From contig OZ035961.1 in the NCBI GenBank assembly GCA_964034945.1, positions 23,128,661 to 23,192,660 on the forward strand: a stretch of 64,000 nt of DNA, read 5' to 3'. The stretch comes from Chrysopilus asiliformis. Its lineage: Eukaryota; Arthropoda; Insecta; Diptera; Rhagionidae. Position numbers and translations under genes: made by a program. Positions 25,833 through 41,400 of the stretch are shown here, in pieces (positions within the stretch are counted from its first letter, which is position 1; the number at the start of each line of letters is the position of its first letter). The notes beneath the pieces are model-generated. The model worked only from the letters and a program-made list of their open reading frames with translations, searched no databases and was not told the origin of the DNA.

Positions 25833-26465
25833 GAACTTAATTAGTTTTTCTATTGTCTTAAATGAACAAAACTTTGAAATAAAAATACTTTAAAAAAAAG
25901 ACGAGTTTGAATTGAAATTTTACGAAACTAGAATAAATTTCTGACCTCACTTTGAATTCTGCATTCGAAATCGTATGTCAGAGCATGGCTAGAAAAGCAC
26001 TAGACCGATTTTAATACTTTTTTTTTATTAATGTAGCATGAAGAGCTGGAAATGTTATAGGCTATTTGTGATTTATAGGGCTGCCAAAAATATGCATTTG
26101 CATATTTCTTCTCGTTATGATTTCGGCTCCATAAAACGCCTTTTTTAGTGCATATTTTTGCCAGCCCTAGTGATTTATATCCTCTCATTCCCTTCTTAAT
26201 AATCATTTTTTGATAAATTATGATACAAAACTGAAAAATCCGGGACAAAAGCAAGCAAGCGCTTCACTCAAGCTGCCCTTTAAATGCTTCTGCTCGAATG
26301 GCAGTATGTCGGAAACTAATGAAGCGTTTTTGGATTTATCTCTCATTGGAAATTTTTAATCAAAATTTGCTTTACATGTGGTAAACATGTTATGTGTCTC
26401 GCTATACCTTTCCGTGGAAATAAAAATACACGAAAATATAGAATAACCGGTAATTCAGAACGTTA

Positions 26466-26716
26466 TTTGAGGCGTTAAAAGCTAGAGTGGACCAAGCCAC
26501 ATAATCGAGTTTTTGAAGCTTTTCCACTTTTGTACTATTATTGACTGTAAATTTTTGGAAAAAAAAAACTTTCTGTGGACTTTATTACTCAATGTTGAAA
26601 TGTTCTTTTGTGCATCCAAAGAATTTTATCTAAAAACTCACTCGCAATAGTGATTCAAACACAAAAAAATTCACGATTTCGACATGTGGGTTGGTCCACT
26701 CTAGCTTTTAACACCT
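26466..26716. mobile_element. MITE with about 33-bp terminal inverted repeats
   Basis: The left end reads AGGCGTTAAAAGCTAGAGTG then GACCAAGCCACAT. The right end is its reverse complement with about two changes (near 26682-26716). The element is about 250 bp with no coding capacity. Flanking ATTTG on both sides could be part of a target duplication, but is imperfect. Class undetermined. Confidence 0.65.
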
Positions 26717-26739
26717 CATTTGTCCGTAAGCCTTCTAGC

Positions 26740-27202
26740 TACTCAAATTTTTACGACAAATTAATAAAACTTAGGACAACTTCTGCCACTTTAAGACAAC
26801 TAGTCAGTTGTGAAATTCTCTCGGAAAATAGTGTGCTTCGAAACGAGCAAGAAGCGCTTAAATCATTCTTCTGCAAGAAGTGCTTTAGATTTTCCTTATT
26901 GGGAACATCTATTTTATCGGTTGTGTTAGTATTTGCAGGGCCAGGCGTGGTTTTTAAAGCAACCAAACGGATTTAGGTGGTTTTCCTACTTGAAAAGGTT
27001 TATATTTGCACAGTCTTTATTTATTTTTAGTCTATTTGTTGGCTATGGAATTTTAAGCCTTTTGGAAGAAGGCAAAACTTCGAAATTTATTTGGGGAAAA
27101 TTTAGTTGGCGAAATGGGCAACGCTGTTGGTATGCCATAGTTCTTTGGATTCAACTTTTATCCAAAAATACTAACAGTTTGGCGATGTGGCTATCTAAAT
27201 AA
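26740..27202 (+). CDS. unidentified ORFs with membrane-like segments
   Basis: Two overlapping open frames follow the MITE. The first (up to 26976) ends with a hydrophobic stretch, SLLGTSILSVVLVFAG. The second (about 26933-27202, no ATG of its own) has LFIFSLFVGYGILSLLEE followed by a Trp-rich tail ending in MWLSK. A possible acceptor TTTGCAG at 26938 could make 26939-27202 a terminal exon. I found no donor that joins the two frames cleanly. The family is not recognised. It may be a small membrane protein, a degraded gene, or chance. Confidence 0.25.
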
Positions 27203-27662
27203 TGCAAACTTACATTAAATCGAAATTTTTTTTATTAAGAATAATAAATTTTAATACTACACATAAATACCAGCAACTGTAGCCTTAGTAGCAGCCTTAA
27301 GTATTCCGATCGTAATTTTTTTTAATAAAATTCTGTTCAAAATTTAGTCTTATGTTTAACGATTGATATTTTATACGAATTTGACACCCGCAACAGTTGA
27401 AATAATCACAAAACGCTATACAAAAAACTTTAAAAATACCGAGATTCATTAAAATTATAAATGAGTAGAAAAAACTACTTTTACTACTTTTCAAGCAGAC
27501 TATCTGCACCTGTACAAAAACCACGCTTCTTAAAAATAATAGAAAAACTTATCGTATTTACATAAAAATCGAAGCGAATAATTTTAATTCGAATTAGACC
27601 TTAAATCCTATGCTAATTGATGATCGTAATGGTTGGAAATTGATTGAAAATGAAAACGATTT

Positions 27663-30600
27663 TCAGTCTTGTTCCTCTTTAGCCGATAGGAAGAGTTTTT
27701 GGCAAGTGTGAGTTATTTTTTCTGGAAATTTTAAATTGAAGCCATTTCTTTAAAAAAATAATATTTAAGACGGTTACCGATTTCTTTTTTCAGCCATACA
27801 GGTTGATCTTTCCATACAATCCCAAAGTAGTAAAAAGGAACACCAGCGGCTGTGATTAAAAGTCCCATTCCAGCTTCGTATGGTGCTTCATACCACGGCA
27901 CGATAATTAAAAATGCACTTATCAAAACGAAGGCAATTGGAACCCAAAGCGGTACCTAAATTGAAATGACATCAATTAAATTGAATCAATTAATAAATTT
28001 ATAAATTATGTTTAATTACTTTAATCGGTCGATGCATATTCGGATGTTTGTATCTGAACCAGAGAACACCAGATACAGACATCATAATGAAAAATGACTC
28101 CACAATGCTACTATATGTTATTAAAACATAAACATCGCTAACCATTAGCATTACAAGTGATAGCATACACTGAAAATAAATTCCATTTGTTTATTTATGA
28201 TTTATGTAACAAAATATGTTTGTAGTCTACCAAGAAAATAAGCGATGGAGTTGGTGTGAATTTATTGACGTTGATATGCGAAAGAATAGCCGGCATATGG
28301 CCATTTCTAGCTCCAACAAAACACATTCGCGATGACGTCATTATATGTACGCTTAGTCCTCCGAACGCCGAAACAGCTACCATCACGGGGATTATCCATG
28401 AGAAATATTGCAATGTTTTGTCACCGAATGTCTGAAAGATTTTAATCATTTTTAAATATTTTTTTACACAAATCCTTTTTTTTTATTCTTAGAGGGCGAG
28501 CGAAAGATTACAAGACGTAAAAAAGTAATTGTGTACAAAGGGATGAGGGAATAAGCTGCAAATAGGCTATAAATTTCTTAGTTGGCTAGGCTACAAGTAG
28601 AAATATAAATTGACAGGGTCAATCGTAAAATACTCTACAAAAGGAGAGACTTTTATAAAAAAAAAATCCGTTTGTATGGAGGAGGAGGGAAGAAGTGGTC
28701 CGATTGGATTTTAATGTAAAGAAGAATTGTGTAAAATCATATCCTAAAGCCATTTCGCCCTTATAAATTTTTCAATATGACTCACCATTTTTGAGAAAAG
28801 TGGAAAAAACGGTTTCGTTTGTATGGGAGAGGAGAAACATTTTTGTCTGTACAAGAACTTATCCTTGCCTTTTACAAGAAACGTGACTGTAAAAGATCTC
28901 AAGTCTCTAACTCAATCCTTTCGAAAATTATGGTATTAACGGATAGACAGAGAGACAGGCAGACAGACGGACAGACTGACGGACAGACTGACGGACAGAC
29001 AGACGAACAGACTGACGGACAGACGGACAGACTGACGGACAGACTGACGGACAGACAGACGAACAGACTGACGGACAGACAGACTGACGGACGGGCATGC
29101 GGAAATCAACATCCGTTGTCCTTCCAAACACTGTGGTGTAGTTCATTTTGGTGTTCGACTTAAAATCTAAATCTATTAGATGCTTTTCATATAGAGTATG
29201 AAAACCCGACTTAAAATCGGATCTGCGGTTACTGACCAAATTCGAATACACAGACAATCAATTTTAAATGTTAGATTTCTGGCTCAGCGGTTATTTTTTT
29301 CTATAAATTACAGATCAGAGGCCTGGCATACGTTTTTCCAAGTCATGACAAAAATTTGGACATCATTTGCCACCGAACGCGATTCCACCCCGGAAATAAA
29401 TTTTAAAAAATATCGAATATTCCGCCATTTAGAAAACCAAAACAATTTGAATTTCCAACTTACCACCGCAATTGCTTCGGAGGCCATCATCTGTTGTGGC
29501 GTTAGTACCGCTAAATAAGCCATATTTGCTAGAACGTAGATAGCTGTAACCAATGGGAGTGATATATAAATGGCACGTGGTAAATTTTTGTACGGTTCTC
29601 GTAATTCTTCAGTCATGAAATTCAAATAGTTCCAGCCTGCGTATGAAAATATTCCTGAATAGAAGGCAACCGATAGTTTCCCTGGATCTGTTTCCGTGTC
29701 TTCGAAAGGCCGTTCAAAGTTTTCAGTATGTCCTAAAATGGATGGAAAATTTAGTTAAAAAATCAGTGATGCATTAGAAACAGTAACAAACGATCCAAAT
29801 AGCACAAAAAATCGTAAAATTGCCGTCAGAATTGAAATTCGTACTAATCTATTGACTTTATAGGCATTACACCCAATTTACGAACTCTCGTGTTACTAAG
29901 GTATAAAAATAACACTCACCCAGGCACATCCAGACAACTCCTACGATTATGATTATAATCAAAGCGCCGATTTTTGTAAACATGATTACATTTTGCATTT
30001 TCGTTGTAGATTTCACATCGTAGCAGTTTAAAAATGTTAAGAAACCTACGAAAAGGAAAAAATGAAGTTAAAAAAAAACCTAATTTTTTTTAAAGAATTT
30101 TTATTCCAGAATACAAACGGATTTTTAAAAAATTAACGCAAAATAATTCAATTTTTTTGTCCAATTAAAAAAAATTCTATTTAAAAAGAAAAAAAATCTT
30201 TGGTGGGTTCTCGTCAAAACCCCATTTAGGATAGAAAATTCTAGTGTCAGACCGAAACCGTATTTTGCTATCAAAAAACTTTCTAGCTATCAAAAAACTT
30301 TCAGCCCAAAACTAACTTCTAGGCCAGAATTGAATTTTCGGCCTAGAAGTTAGTTTTGGGACGAAACTTTTTTGATAGAAAGCTCTGTATGACCACAAAG
30401 TTTGAAAAAATATAAATTTGATCAACCAAATTTCATTTTGAATAAAAAATATATTTTAGCATATTTTTCCTTATGAAGAAAGCATGAATTATGCTTATAA
30501 CACGTGATTGTTGAGTCAGCATTTCGATTATTGTTAAACAAGCTCGCATTGTATTACAAGATTTTACGTTAGTTTTGAGGTACAAAAATCTACGTTAAAA

Positions 30601-31643
30601 TAATTGTGAAATTTATTAAATTCCTAGATATCCATGCATAGAGTCTTCTTATATTTTATAATATAAATAAAAAAGAAAGCGTTTCATAAAAATACGAATA
30701 GAAACTCTCTATGTGATTATATGTTCTTTTTTTAAGTTTTATGAATCTTTAATCATATTATGAATCTTTTATTAAAGAAAATTAATTTGTTTGAGTCAGA
30801 ATTGGATAGTTTGGGCATATTTGATGTTTTTGGCCACAATTTTATAAAACCTGTTGATTTCTTTTTAATAATTGAACTTGTTCAAAAAATCTATTGACTT
30901 CGGCAGTTTTTTTTTAATGGCATATATATTTTAATACTTTTGAAATACTCACAAATTAAAACCGCGGCGAATAACTGAAGTGCACCCTGCGGAATATCGC
31001 ATTCATCTGGGAAGAAGGGCTTGAAAACATAACTCGCCACAGTCAGACTCATAATAGCATTCGTTGTTGGCCTAAAATGATTTGAAATTTAATAAAATTC
31101 TCACTTTCCCGTAATTCCACATATTGGAACCAAATGTTGAGCCGATTTGTCCAATCCACTCACTGGACAAACACCATTGGCCAAACGTTTGGGTCCAATA
31201 TTCGAAGCCGGGGTAACTCTTACTCACACAAAGATCATCATAGCATCCCAGAGATAGAGAAATGCAGGAAGCGACCCGAAAGCCTCAAAAATATAAGCGT
31301 AGTCCCCACCGGATTTGGGGATGCAAGTGCCCAACTCTGCGTAGCAAAGAGCCCCAATCATCGACAGCAGGCCACAGAGAATCCAGATGACCAACGAAGT
31401 TCCAACAGCGTTGACTTCCTTGATTACCCCTTTGGGGGAGATGAAGATCCCCGATCCGAAGATTATACCCAAGATAATGGCGACTCCTTCAAGCAATCCT
31501 AGCTGCTTCTTCATTTTCACTTTATCGGAGCGTTCTTCTTCCGGGGGGTCTCCGCCACCGCCTCCGCCGGGCAGAACGAAAGTCTCACTTGTTGGACTCA
31601 TCAGCGGAATGTCGCCGGGTGATGGTAAATCCATCGAAGGCAT
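27663..31643 (-). CDS. LAT-type SLC7 amino acid transporter (8 exons)
   Basis: Minus-strand exons: 31228-31643, 30953-31071, 29920-30045, 29464-29732, 28231-28431, 28020-28169, 27778-27955, 27663-27721; 505 aa. This is the light chain of a heteromeric amino acid exchanger with about 12 membrane helices. The first helix holds the substrate-binding GSG in [40 protein letters not shown] and [14 protein letters not shown] are diagnostic of the LAT group. C163 in FPDEC aligns with the Cys that bonds the SLC3A2/4F2hc heavy chain. The Gly-rich N-terminus (GGGGGG) is cytosolic. The last 59-bp exon was found by splice matching: reading through the donor at 27777 would give an atypical tail, while splicing restores the family-like [16 protein letters not shown]. 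Drosophila relatives include CG1607, minidiscs, JhI-21 and sobremesa; orthology is not resolved. Intron 4 carries a minisatellite-bearing repeat, intron 2 a long hairpin. Confidence 0.93.
28810..29215 (-). mobile_element. DINE-1/Helentron-like repeat in SLC7 intron 4
   Basis: On the minus strand this reads GGGTTTTCATACTC, then an ACACCACAGTGTTTG block, a minisatellite of GTCCGTC/TCTGTC units (28933-29095) and GAGACTTGAGATC. The block order matches the three copies at 4507, 11607 and 41241, but the sequence has diverged. In gene coordinates it sits between exons 4 and 5 of the transporter. Confidence 0.55.
30280..30373. repeat. long inverted repeat (hairpin), 39-nt arms
   Basis: The left arm starts CTATCAAAAAACTTTC and runs to CTTCTAGGCC. 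The right arm is its reverse complement with three mismatches, separated by about 14 nt. It lies in intron 2 of the SLC7 gene and would fold as a stable RNA hairpin from either strand. Confidence 0.85.
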
Positions 31644-32512
31644 TGTCGTTTTTGGTTAACCAATTTTTTTTTTGCTCACCTGCTTGTTGCGGAGACACGT
31701 GCACGCAGAATTTACTGTACGATTTTTTCAATGAGAAGTTCAAAAAAAACGACCGAAAATAAACCAACTGACGCAATCGAAAGTGCTCAGAGGCTAAGCC
31801 GTACTGAAGAAATGACCAAGAACAAAGTCAAGACGATTAACTCAGTTCGAGTAGAAGACGATGGAAATTCGATACCGGCCCAAAACTTATTCTGTCACCA
31901 ACTCAGCGACACAATTTCCCAGTAATTGTAATCGAATGAAAAACTCTAGCAAATACAAAATGCGCTTCAGTTCGAGGGAGGCGCGCAATTTTTCTTTCTT
32001 AGACACTGCCAATTCATTTAAAATTAGTAGAACTAATTGTTAGAATTAAGTCTTCATTTGCAATTGACTGACTTTGTACTACAAATTCCCTAAAAGGTCA
32101 AGCTTTTCCAATGATTGAAATTAATTTTATGTTCGCAAAATCCACATCGGATGGCACTACCGCACTATGTGCTATTTTTAAAACAAACACTGAAAGACAA
32201 CAGTACTAAGAATAGACACAGACAATTAGTTATCAATTAAAAAAACACATTTAACGCGAAATAACAATGTGAGGACGATTGTGGGAAGCTCTACGATTTT
32301 TACGTGACTGATTCGTTCAGAAAATCAACAAGAGATTTTCGCAGGACAAACATAACCGCAAAGAATCTGCAAAGGAATGCTCATGCGCAAGGACGCCTAG
32401 AACGCTGCAAATTGGCATACGCGGAGGCGAAAAAATATACATTCAAATTATGAACTCGTAACTTTTCTACTTAATATTCATTTTTTTATTTCTTGCATGT
32501 TAAATTCTGTGA
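31644..32512. other. upstream region of SLC7 / downstream of NKAP
   Basis: This holds the 5' UTR and promoter of the transporter and the 3' flank of NKAP, both transcribed leftward. Small plus-strand ORFs here look like chance; no repeat was recognised. Confidence 0.45.
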
Positions 32513-35147
<2,635 letters not shown>

Positions 35148-36047
35148 ATGCCGAAACAATGTAGAATTAAAAATTGTGGTGAGAGGAAACACCTCCACGT
35201 AACTCCAATAAAGATAGGAGGAAAATGGATAAACTACCTCAGGACGCTGAAGCCAGGATGCAAGTGTGTTCCAGTGTGCCGAAGGCATTTTTCAAAGAAG
35301 TGCTTTATTGGGAAATTCATTAGATTAGACGCAGAACCCACGTTAAATTTAGACCTAAATTGGTATGACTTCCTTGATAATCCTCCATCGCACAGTAGTT
35401 ATGAAGAACGACCAAACACGTCTCAGAAATCAAAAAACAAAACTGTTGCCGTAGAACCGGAAGCACAACAAGTGGCAATTGAACTGGCCGTGGCTGATGA
35501 TAGCCACAACGAAATTTTGGACATTATCGAAGATGTTGAATATTTGGAAGATGAGATTCTGCCTCAAGAAATAAATCAAACTGCTGATGAAGGACCGCCG
35601 TGTGATGAAATAATCCCAATTGAAATGGATGAACCTTTGAACCAAGAAATAACTTTACTTAATCATGTAAATTCCCAGGAATTTCTTTTTGATGACGAGG
35701 AAAATGACAGTGAATATGAAAACGAAAATCCTGCTGCTGTGGATCCAACTGAATTCCAGCAAATGAAACATCATATTTACGATGTTCAACTGCAATTGGA
35801 TAAATTGACAAAGAACTACAATCAAATGACTCGGAAAATCGAAAAAATGCAAAAATTTAACAAAAGCCTTAGGATAGAGAACTACGAGTTGAAAAAGCAA
35901 TTACATAAAGTTAACTCCCCGCCACATGATGTACCGAAACCTCAAACTGTATCAATTCTAAACGGTTCTTTTGCAGTTACGAGCAACCCTAAAGTTACAG
36001 AGAAGGTTAAAACGTTTATCTTGAGGAGAAAAGATCAAGACGCATAA
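35148..36047 (+). CDS. THAP-type zinc-finger protein with C-terminal coiled coil
   Basis: Single exon, 299 aa, starting MPKQCRIKNC as THAP domains do. The C2CH zinc ligands fit C5-X4-C10-X33-C44-X2-H47 (CKCVPVCRRHF), with conserved W27 and an AVPTLF-box-like AEPTLNL after about residue 57. The domain binds DNA in characterised members. Residues about 75-200 are acidic and probably disordered. Residues about 208-260 form a coiled coil (HHIYDVQLQLDKL ... NKSLRIENYELKKQLHKV), suggesting a dimer. THAP domains occur in cellular regulators and in P-element transposases; there is no transposase catalytic region here, so it is either a cellular factor or a domesticated fragment. The specific ortholog is not recognised. 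Confidence 0.85.
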   Translation: MPKQCRIKNCGERKHLHVTPIKIGGKWINYLRTLKPGCKCVPVCRRHFSKKCFIGKFIRLDAEPTLNLDLNWYDFLDNPPSHSSYEERPNTSQKSKNKTVAVEPEAQQVAIELAVADDSHNEILDIIEDVEYLEDEILPQEINQTADEGPPCDEIIPIEMDEPLNQEITLLNHVNSQEFLFDDEENDSEYENENPAAVDPTEFQQMKHHIYDVQLQLDKLTKNYNQMTRKIEKMQKFNKSLRIENYELKKQLHKVNSPPHDVPKPQTVSILNGSFAVTSNPKVTEKVKTFILRRKDQDA

Positions 36048-36907
36048 ACATTTTGGGAAACATAATTTAGTTAAAATTAGAAATAGAATATTTTTTAAGT
36101 TAAATTTGATTTAAAAAATGTCTGAATTATAACCCTTTTTTAAAAGTATTCCTTAGTTTCGGTTAAATTACTGTTTAATATATTTAATTTTTGTACTCAT
36201 TTGTTTTGAATTATACGAAAAGTTACAAAGATTCAATATTTCTATTGAATATTTGTGCATTTGTTTTATGAAGATCCGAATTTGTCTATTCGACGCCGTT
36301 CTCAATAAGTTGACCTTTGTTATTCCACAACATGGAAAATTTTGCTTAAAGATCTTGGTCCATCCAATTGATTCGAGATCTTAAGCCACAAGATCATCGT
36401 TTGCGTTCTTTGTTTGGTGAATGAGCTGTAAGGCAATTGCAAAAAGGTCCACTTTTTTATCGAAAAAATTTGTTCAGAAGCTAATTTTTGGTTAAATGAT
36501 TACGTTAAAAAAACTGCCATATATGGAGTGTAAAGAGGTCCACCAGGTTCCATTATATCATTAAAAATATATTGTTTAGTGTAGCTTATACACTGAGGCA
36601 ACATTGGTTCTTATTCCTTTAAACAATTAATCGAAGAGAGTGTTACTGTCAATGGTGTTTGTTACAGATCCATAATAAATGATTATTTGTTTCCAAATTT
36701 GCTTGAGATCGATATGGAAATTATTATTCAAACTCATAACCTAACTGTTCAAAAAAAGAATGAATTCAAACTTAACTCATATGTATTTTATTTAAATTGA
36801 AAGTTCTGTACCTATAAAAAAAATCACTCTTTATAGATGAAAAATTACCGTATATTCAAAGTTTAAGTATTTTTGTCATGTTTTGAAACATTTTAAGACT
36901 GCATCAA

Positions 36908-36962
36908 AATTTCAATTTTGGTTTGTTTAATGGTTTGATGAAGGCAAACCAAAATTGAAATT
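36908..36962. repeat. perfect 18-bp hairpin
   Basis: AATTTCAATTTTGGTTTG and its exact reverse complement, with a 19-nt loop. Confidence 0.9.
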
Positions 36963-37387
36963 CCCAGTATGTAATGGCTAGGTGGAATTTTATAAAACTT
37001 TACAGATAAGTTCTATTGGTATTTCTCGGCTTTTGTCATAAAAAAAATATAACAAACTTTACAGTTATGTAGATAGCAAGTTCAAACATAGGCTACAAGT
37101 CAATATGCTTCACGGAGGAATCTTCATACAAATGGAAAGATTTTTTGCGATTTTCTTAGAAATGGTTTGCGATATCAAAATAGTTATTAGGACAGAAAGT
37201 GGTTAGAATCATGTTAGAATGTAATTTTACACAACTTATCTGTACATCAAAATTCAATTTAACCACCCAATATTTACAAAGATTTCGTGTTTTGTAAATT
37301 TGCCAATAACGGTGAGTTTTTCATTCAATTTGATCAATCAGAATAAATGATTAAAAATGCCATTCTGTTTGAAAATACTGAGTTAAA

Positions 37388-37667
37388 CACGGCATACAGA
37401 CAAACAAGGTATGCTGTAAACTTTTGATAGTCAGGTGTGACGTCATTTGTGCCGACTTTTTTTAATTAATTTTTATGTTTATTGATCACTATTTAATGCA
37501 ATCAGTCCACTAATTTAAAAATATCTTATTTAGATCGCACAAAAATTTAAATTACCATCCACAAAACAAGATTCCTTCTGCACTTGACGAACTAATCGGC
37601 ACAAGTGACGTAGCAACGAAATGTCAGATTTGAGTTTACAGCATACCTTGTTTGTCTCTATGCCGTG
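37388..37667 (+). mobile_element. MITE A, copy 1
   Basis: 280 bp bounded by inverted ends CACGGCATACAGACAAACAA / TTGTTTGTCTCTATGCCGTG. Subterminal parts (AAGGTATGCTGTAAACTTTT and the reverse AAGT..TTTACAGCATACC) extend the inverted repeat. Flanks GAGTTAAA and GAATTAAA could be an 8-bp target duplication with one change. A second copy lies at 44724-45004 in the opposite orientation. Non-coding. Confidence 0.85.
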
Positions 37668-38458
37668 GAATTAAATAAAAATATATTTATAGCCGTTTGT
37701 ACCATCGTAACTGAAGGCACAGCCCAATTAATTTTTATTGCCCGCGGCTTTTTTTCCCAAAAAAGGCGAATTAACATGGGGTTTTATCATAATTGTTAAA
37801 AAATCTCGGCAGTTTACCAGAATTTGGATTGATTTAAAATTGCTGTGATGATTAATAAAATTAATTAATTTATTAATTACAGATTTATACAAATTGTACA
37901 CTGTAAACCGTTCAACAATTTCAAACAACCCGCCATAACCTCTGACTTTTCCCACAATTCGTTTCTAAATTTCTACCACACAGCTGTGATGAGGACTTTG
38001 ATTAGTTCGAAACGCGTAAGTTGAGTCTTTGGCCTTTGATAAATTCCTTCCTAAATTTGGGATTCGATAAATTTTGATTAAAAGTTTTGAGGAATTTTAA
38101 GAAATATTTAGCTTTTGGGGTCAGGCAGTTAGGACGGGAATTTGGCAAAATGCATTCGGTTGCACTATTTGGAAGAAACGTCAGATAAAAATAATCTTCG
38201 CAGCGATTAACTTGGTTTCTTTCATTCGATTCGAAATCGCGATAAACAGCGAAATCCTACCACTAAAAAATTCAACGTCGAATGGTAGATAGTAGTCTTG
38301 GTCAAAGCAGGAACGTCAGTTGAAGTTGAAACGTTTCGGTGTTCGCGGCTCGTCATTATTTTTGTTTTGCTCTTCGCTCCGGATCTTTTGGAATTCGATT
38401 TTCCGTTCAATTCTTTTCACTAGTAACGTATTTTAATTTCCAATAACTATCCAAGAAA

Positions 38459-41400
38459 ATGTCTGACAAGGTCAAAGTTTGTATCGTCGGCTCGGGAAAT
38501 TGGTAAGTCAAGTGTGCAAAATCCTTCAGAATTGTCCAACACCTAGTCTAGTTTTCAATAGCAGGCCAACTCGATTCGCATATAGAACGGGGTTAGATGA
38601 ACGAAAATAGCTCGACGAGAATATTTTCAAAATGTGTATAACGCAAAAAATCTCGCTCGCGTTATGTAATGATTATCGAATGAAATAAAGATTTAAAAAA
38701 TGCTTTTTATGTGTGAATGGTTGGCGTGGAAGTTGTTGTTCTCATAGCTGATAATGGCAGTGATTATGCTGATTGTTTATAACTTATTGTTGTCTCGTCT
38801 AGGGGTTCCGCGATTGCGAAAATCGTGGGGGCGAATTGCGCTCGCCTGCCCAACTTCGAGGACCGTGTCACGATGTTTGTCTATGAGGAAATGATCAACG
38901 GTAAGAAGCTAACCGAGATCATAAATGAGACGCACGAGAATGTCAAGTACCTGCCTGGCCACAAGTTGCCGCCAAATGTTGTAAGTATCATCCTATACTA
39001 TTGAATAGTGATTAGATAATGTAAATTATATGCTGTCCGTTACGTAAGTCGAACTAAAACCATTCCGATTTAATTAAATCTCGTAAAACGTATAAAGATT
39101 CCACTAGCAGAGACTGCCAGACCATTTTAAATTGCATGCAAATCAGTTGGCTTAATGCAAATTAATTTCCCAATTGCAAGACCTCCTTAAAATCAATCTT
39201 CTTTCAGTAGACAAACAAACAAATGGATCTCATCCCATTTTCTTGCACTATCGCCTCACGACAACCAAAATTTAAAAAAAAAACTTATTTTCGATCGGTG
39301 GAGAAGTGATAATGACCTTGTGCCTCTGTCCTTGGACGTAGCTCTGCGCAAGAAAGATGACAAAAATCGAACGAAAGACATCACTTTCCATTTGGATGGC
39401 GAAAACAACAACTCTAGTAAACTGGAATGAACTCTGTGGATTGTTTCAAAATTCCGTCTTGTCGTCGAGGCCGAGCCTCCACGTTACTATAACTGGACTA
39501 TGTCCAGTTTGTTTGCACTGCAAAGATTGCCACAATCAAAACATTTTTGCATACTTTATTGACTTGTGTTTCAAAAATCAAATCGGGCCCACCAAATTCA
39601 ATCCATCTCGCAGCGCAAAGCTGTTGCTATTTGGCAATATTCGTGTCACATCTGTGTTAAAACGCTTATCTAACATTTATTTTGGCAAATTTTCAAAAAC
39701 CAGCGTAGAGATAGATGAGAAATATTATTTTATTACACTTTGGAAACATCTGATTATAGAAATCTATTCTATTTAAACTCTCCCAATCAAACAAAAAATA
39801 TCAGGCGATGAAAATAAGTGAAATCAACTTTTTTTTTATTTCATAATCTTATGTTTTCAAAACAGAAACTCATAAAATTACGTTCGTGCGAAAATGGTAA
39901 TTTTAAGTAAAAATATGAAGGATTTTCATTTTGTGTTCACACAATTGCAATGTGGACTTTGGGTAAATTCAGTAAGAAGTATTGAATTAAACATTTATTA
40001 TGGTAATGAACATTTGCTCGGTGCACTTTATGTGAAGAACACAGCCATTTATGTCGCACTTGATCCAAACCCCCTCTCCCCCTGTCACGCTTCGTCAAAG
40101 AAGAGTTTCTTGGGAAATGTTAGTGCAACAGTTATTTTGCAACGAGAGTCACAAAAAAATACTGATCAAAAACGATTGCATAAATGTTGCAGCAACATTG
40201 CTCTGACGTCGCGGCAACTAATTTGTAACGCCGTATATTTCGCAACCCACTTTGATCGACCGTCGTATAACGGGTATGTCACCATTTTTCGTTACTTGGC
40301 TATATTCGAATAAATAATTTTCAATGAAAAAAAAATCGACGTGTACTTATGTACCACTCTAATCACAAAATTGATAAATCATCTAATAATCAAATGAATG
40401 ATTTGCGTTTATCTTGATTATGTTTAATAGATGGTGAAAATAACAAAATAATACAGAAATATGTGATAATTTTTAAAATTACTTCATAAAACGCTTTAAT
40501 TTTCCTAATTATTTAATAGTAAAACTTAATTGCCCGTCTCAAGATAAACATCCTAAAATTTTTATTGCGGCCTAAAATGATTTTCGAATTTATCAAGTGT
40601 ATTTTACCTAGATAGAAAAAATAATGCTGTAAAGGCAGTAATTTTCCAGAAAAATTTATGAGAAAACACAAATTTCAAAATTATCTCAAAGATTTAGTGT
40701 TGAGAAAGTAAAATTGAAACGTTTTATTCATCTAGAAACCTGATATAGGTTTTTTTCTTCTTCCATTCTTTGAAAGAGGTTTCAAGTGACAAACCTTCAA
40801 GAATGTTGTTTACGATATTGTTTTACGTTTCTTATCAGAATTTTTGAACCAGACAGCGAGGAAAAAATGATACGGAACACAACGCTTGAGATATTTAAGT
40901 TCAAACTCTATTATGGGATATCTAGTTTCTTTTACCATAGGTTAGTATGAAATAAATGGCAAGAGATATGATTGTAACTCTGTTGACACAACTGAAGTAC
41001 TTGCCAAACATTAATGAAACATGCAAAACGATAAAAATTGATTATAAAAAATAGTTGAATGACGAGTTTTCGCTTTTCGTTGGGAAATTATTGATATTTT
41101 AGAGAACATAAAATTGGGGGAAAATATTTTTTTTCGGATAGTTTAATGACGCCCATAAAATAAATTCCAATCCGCTCAGGGTCTAATGGTCAGTTTGCAA
41201 TGGGAATTGAATATGCACAATTTTTTATGCGCGTTTTTATACCCGTATGGTGGTATATTAAGTTTTATTTACCGTTTGTAACGCCAAGATCCCGTCATCA
41301 CACACAAAAATGAATTACACCAGTGTATGTTCGTCCGTCCATCCGTCTGTCCGTCCGTCCATCCGTCTGTCCGCCCGTCCATCCGTCTGTCCGCCCGTCC

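Larger units (their letters stand above)
36048..38458. other. intergenic THAP to Gpdh1, with repeats
   Basis: This contains the THAP 3' region, a perfect 18-bp hairpin (36908-36962), a repeat shared with 11390-11590 (37205-37387), MITE A copy 1 (37388-37667) and, near 38200-38458, the probable Gpdh1 promoter and 5' UTR. No additional gene was recognised. Confidence 0.5.

Noticed and set aside
27731..27777. SLC7 C-terminus read straight through to the stop at 27731
   Set aside because: A GTAACC donor and a following exon restore the usual LAT tail (CQKLF...); the read-through tail is atypical.
28930..29100. CRISPR-like array
   Set aside because: Units are 4-8 bp without spacers; it is a eukaryotic minisatellite. 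No CRISPR signal occurs in the window.
39894..40313. 139-codon ORF in intron 2 of Gpdh1 (and another at 39357-39776)
   Set aside because: No recognised motif, no codon bias or splice context; same strand as Gpdh1 and inside a long intron.
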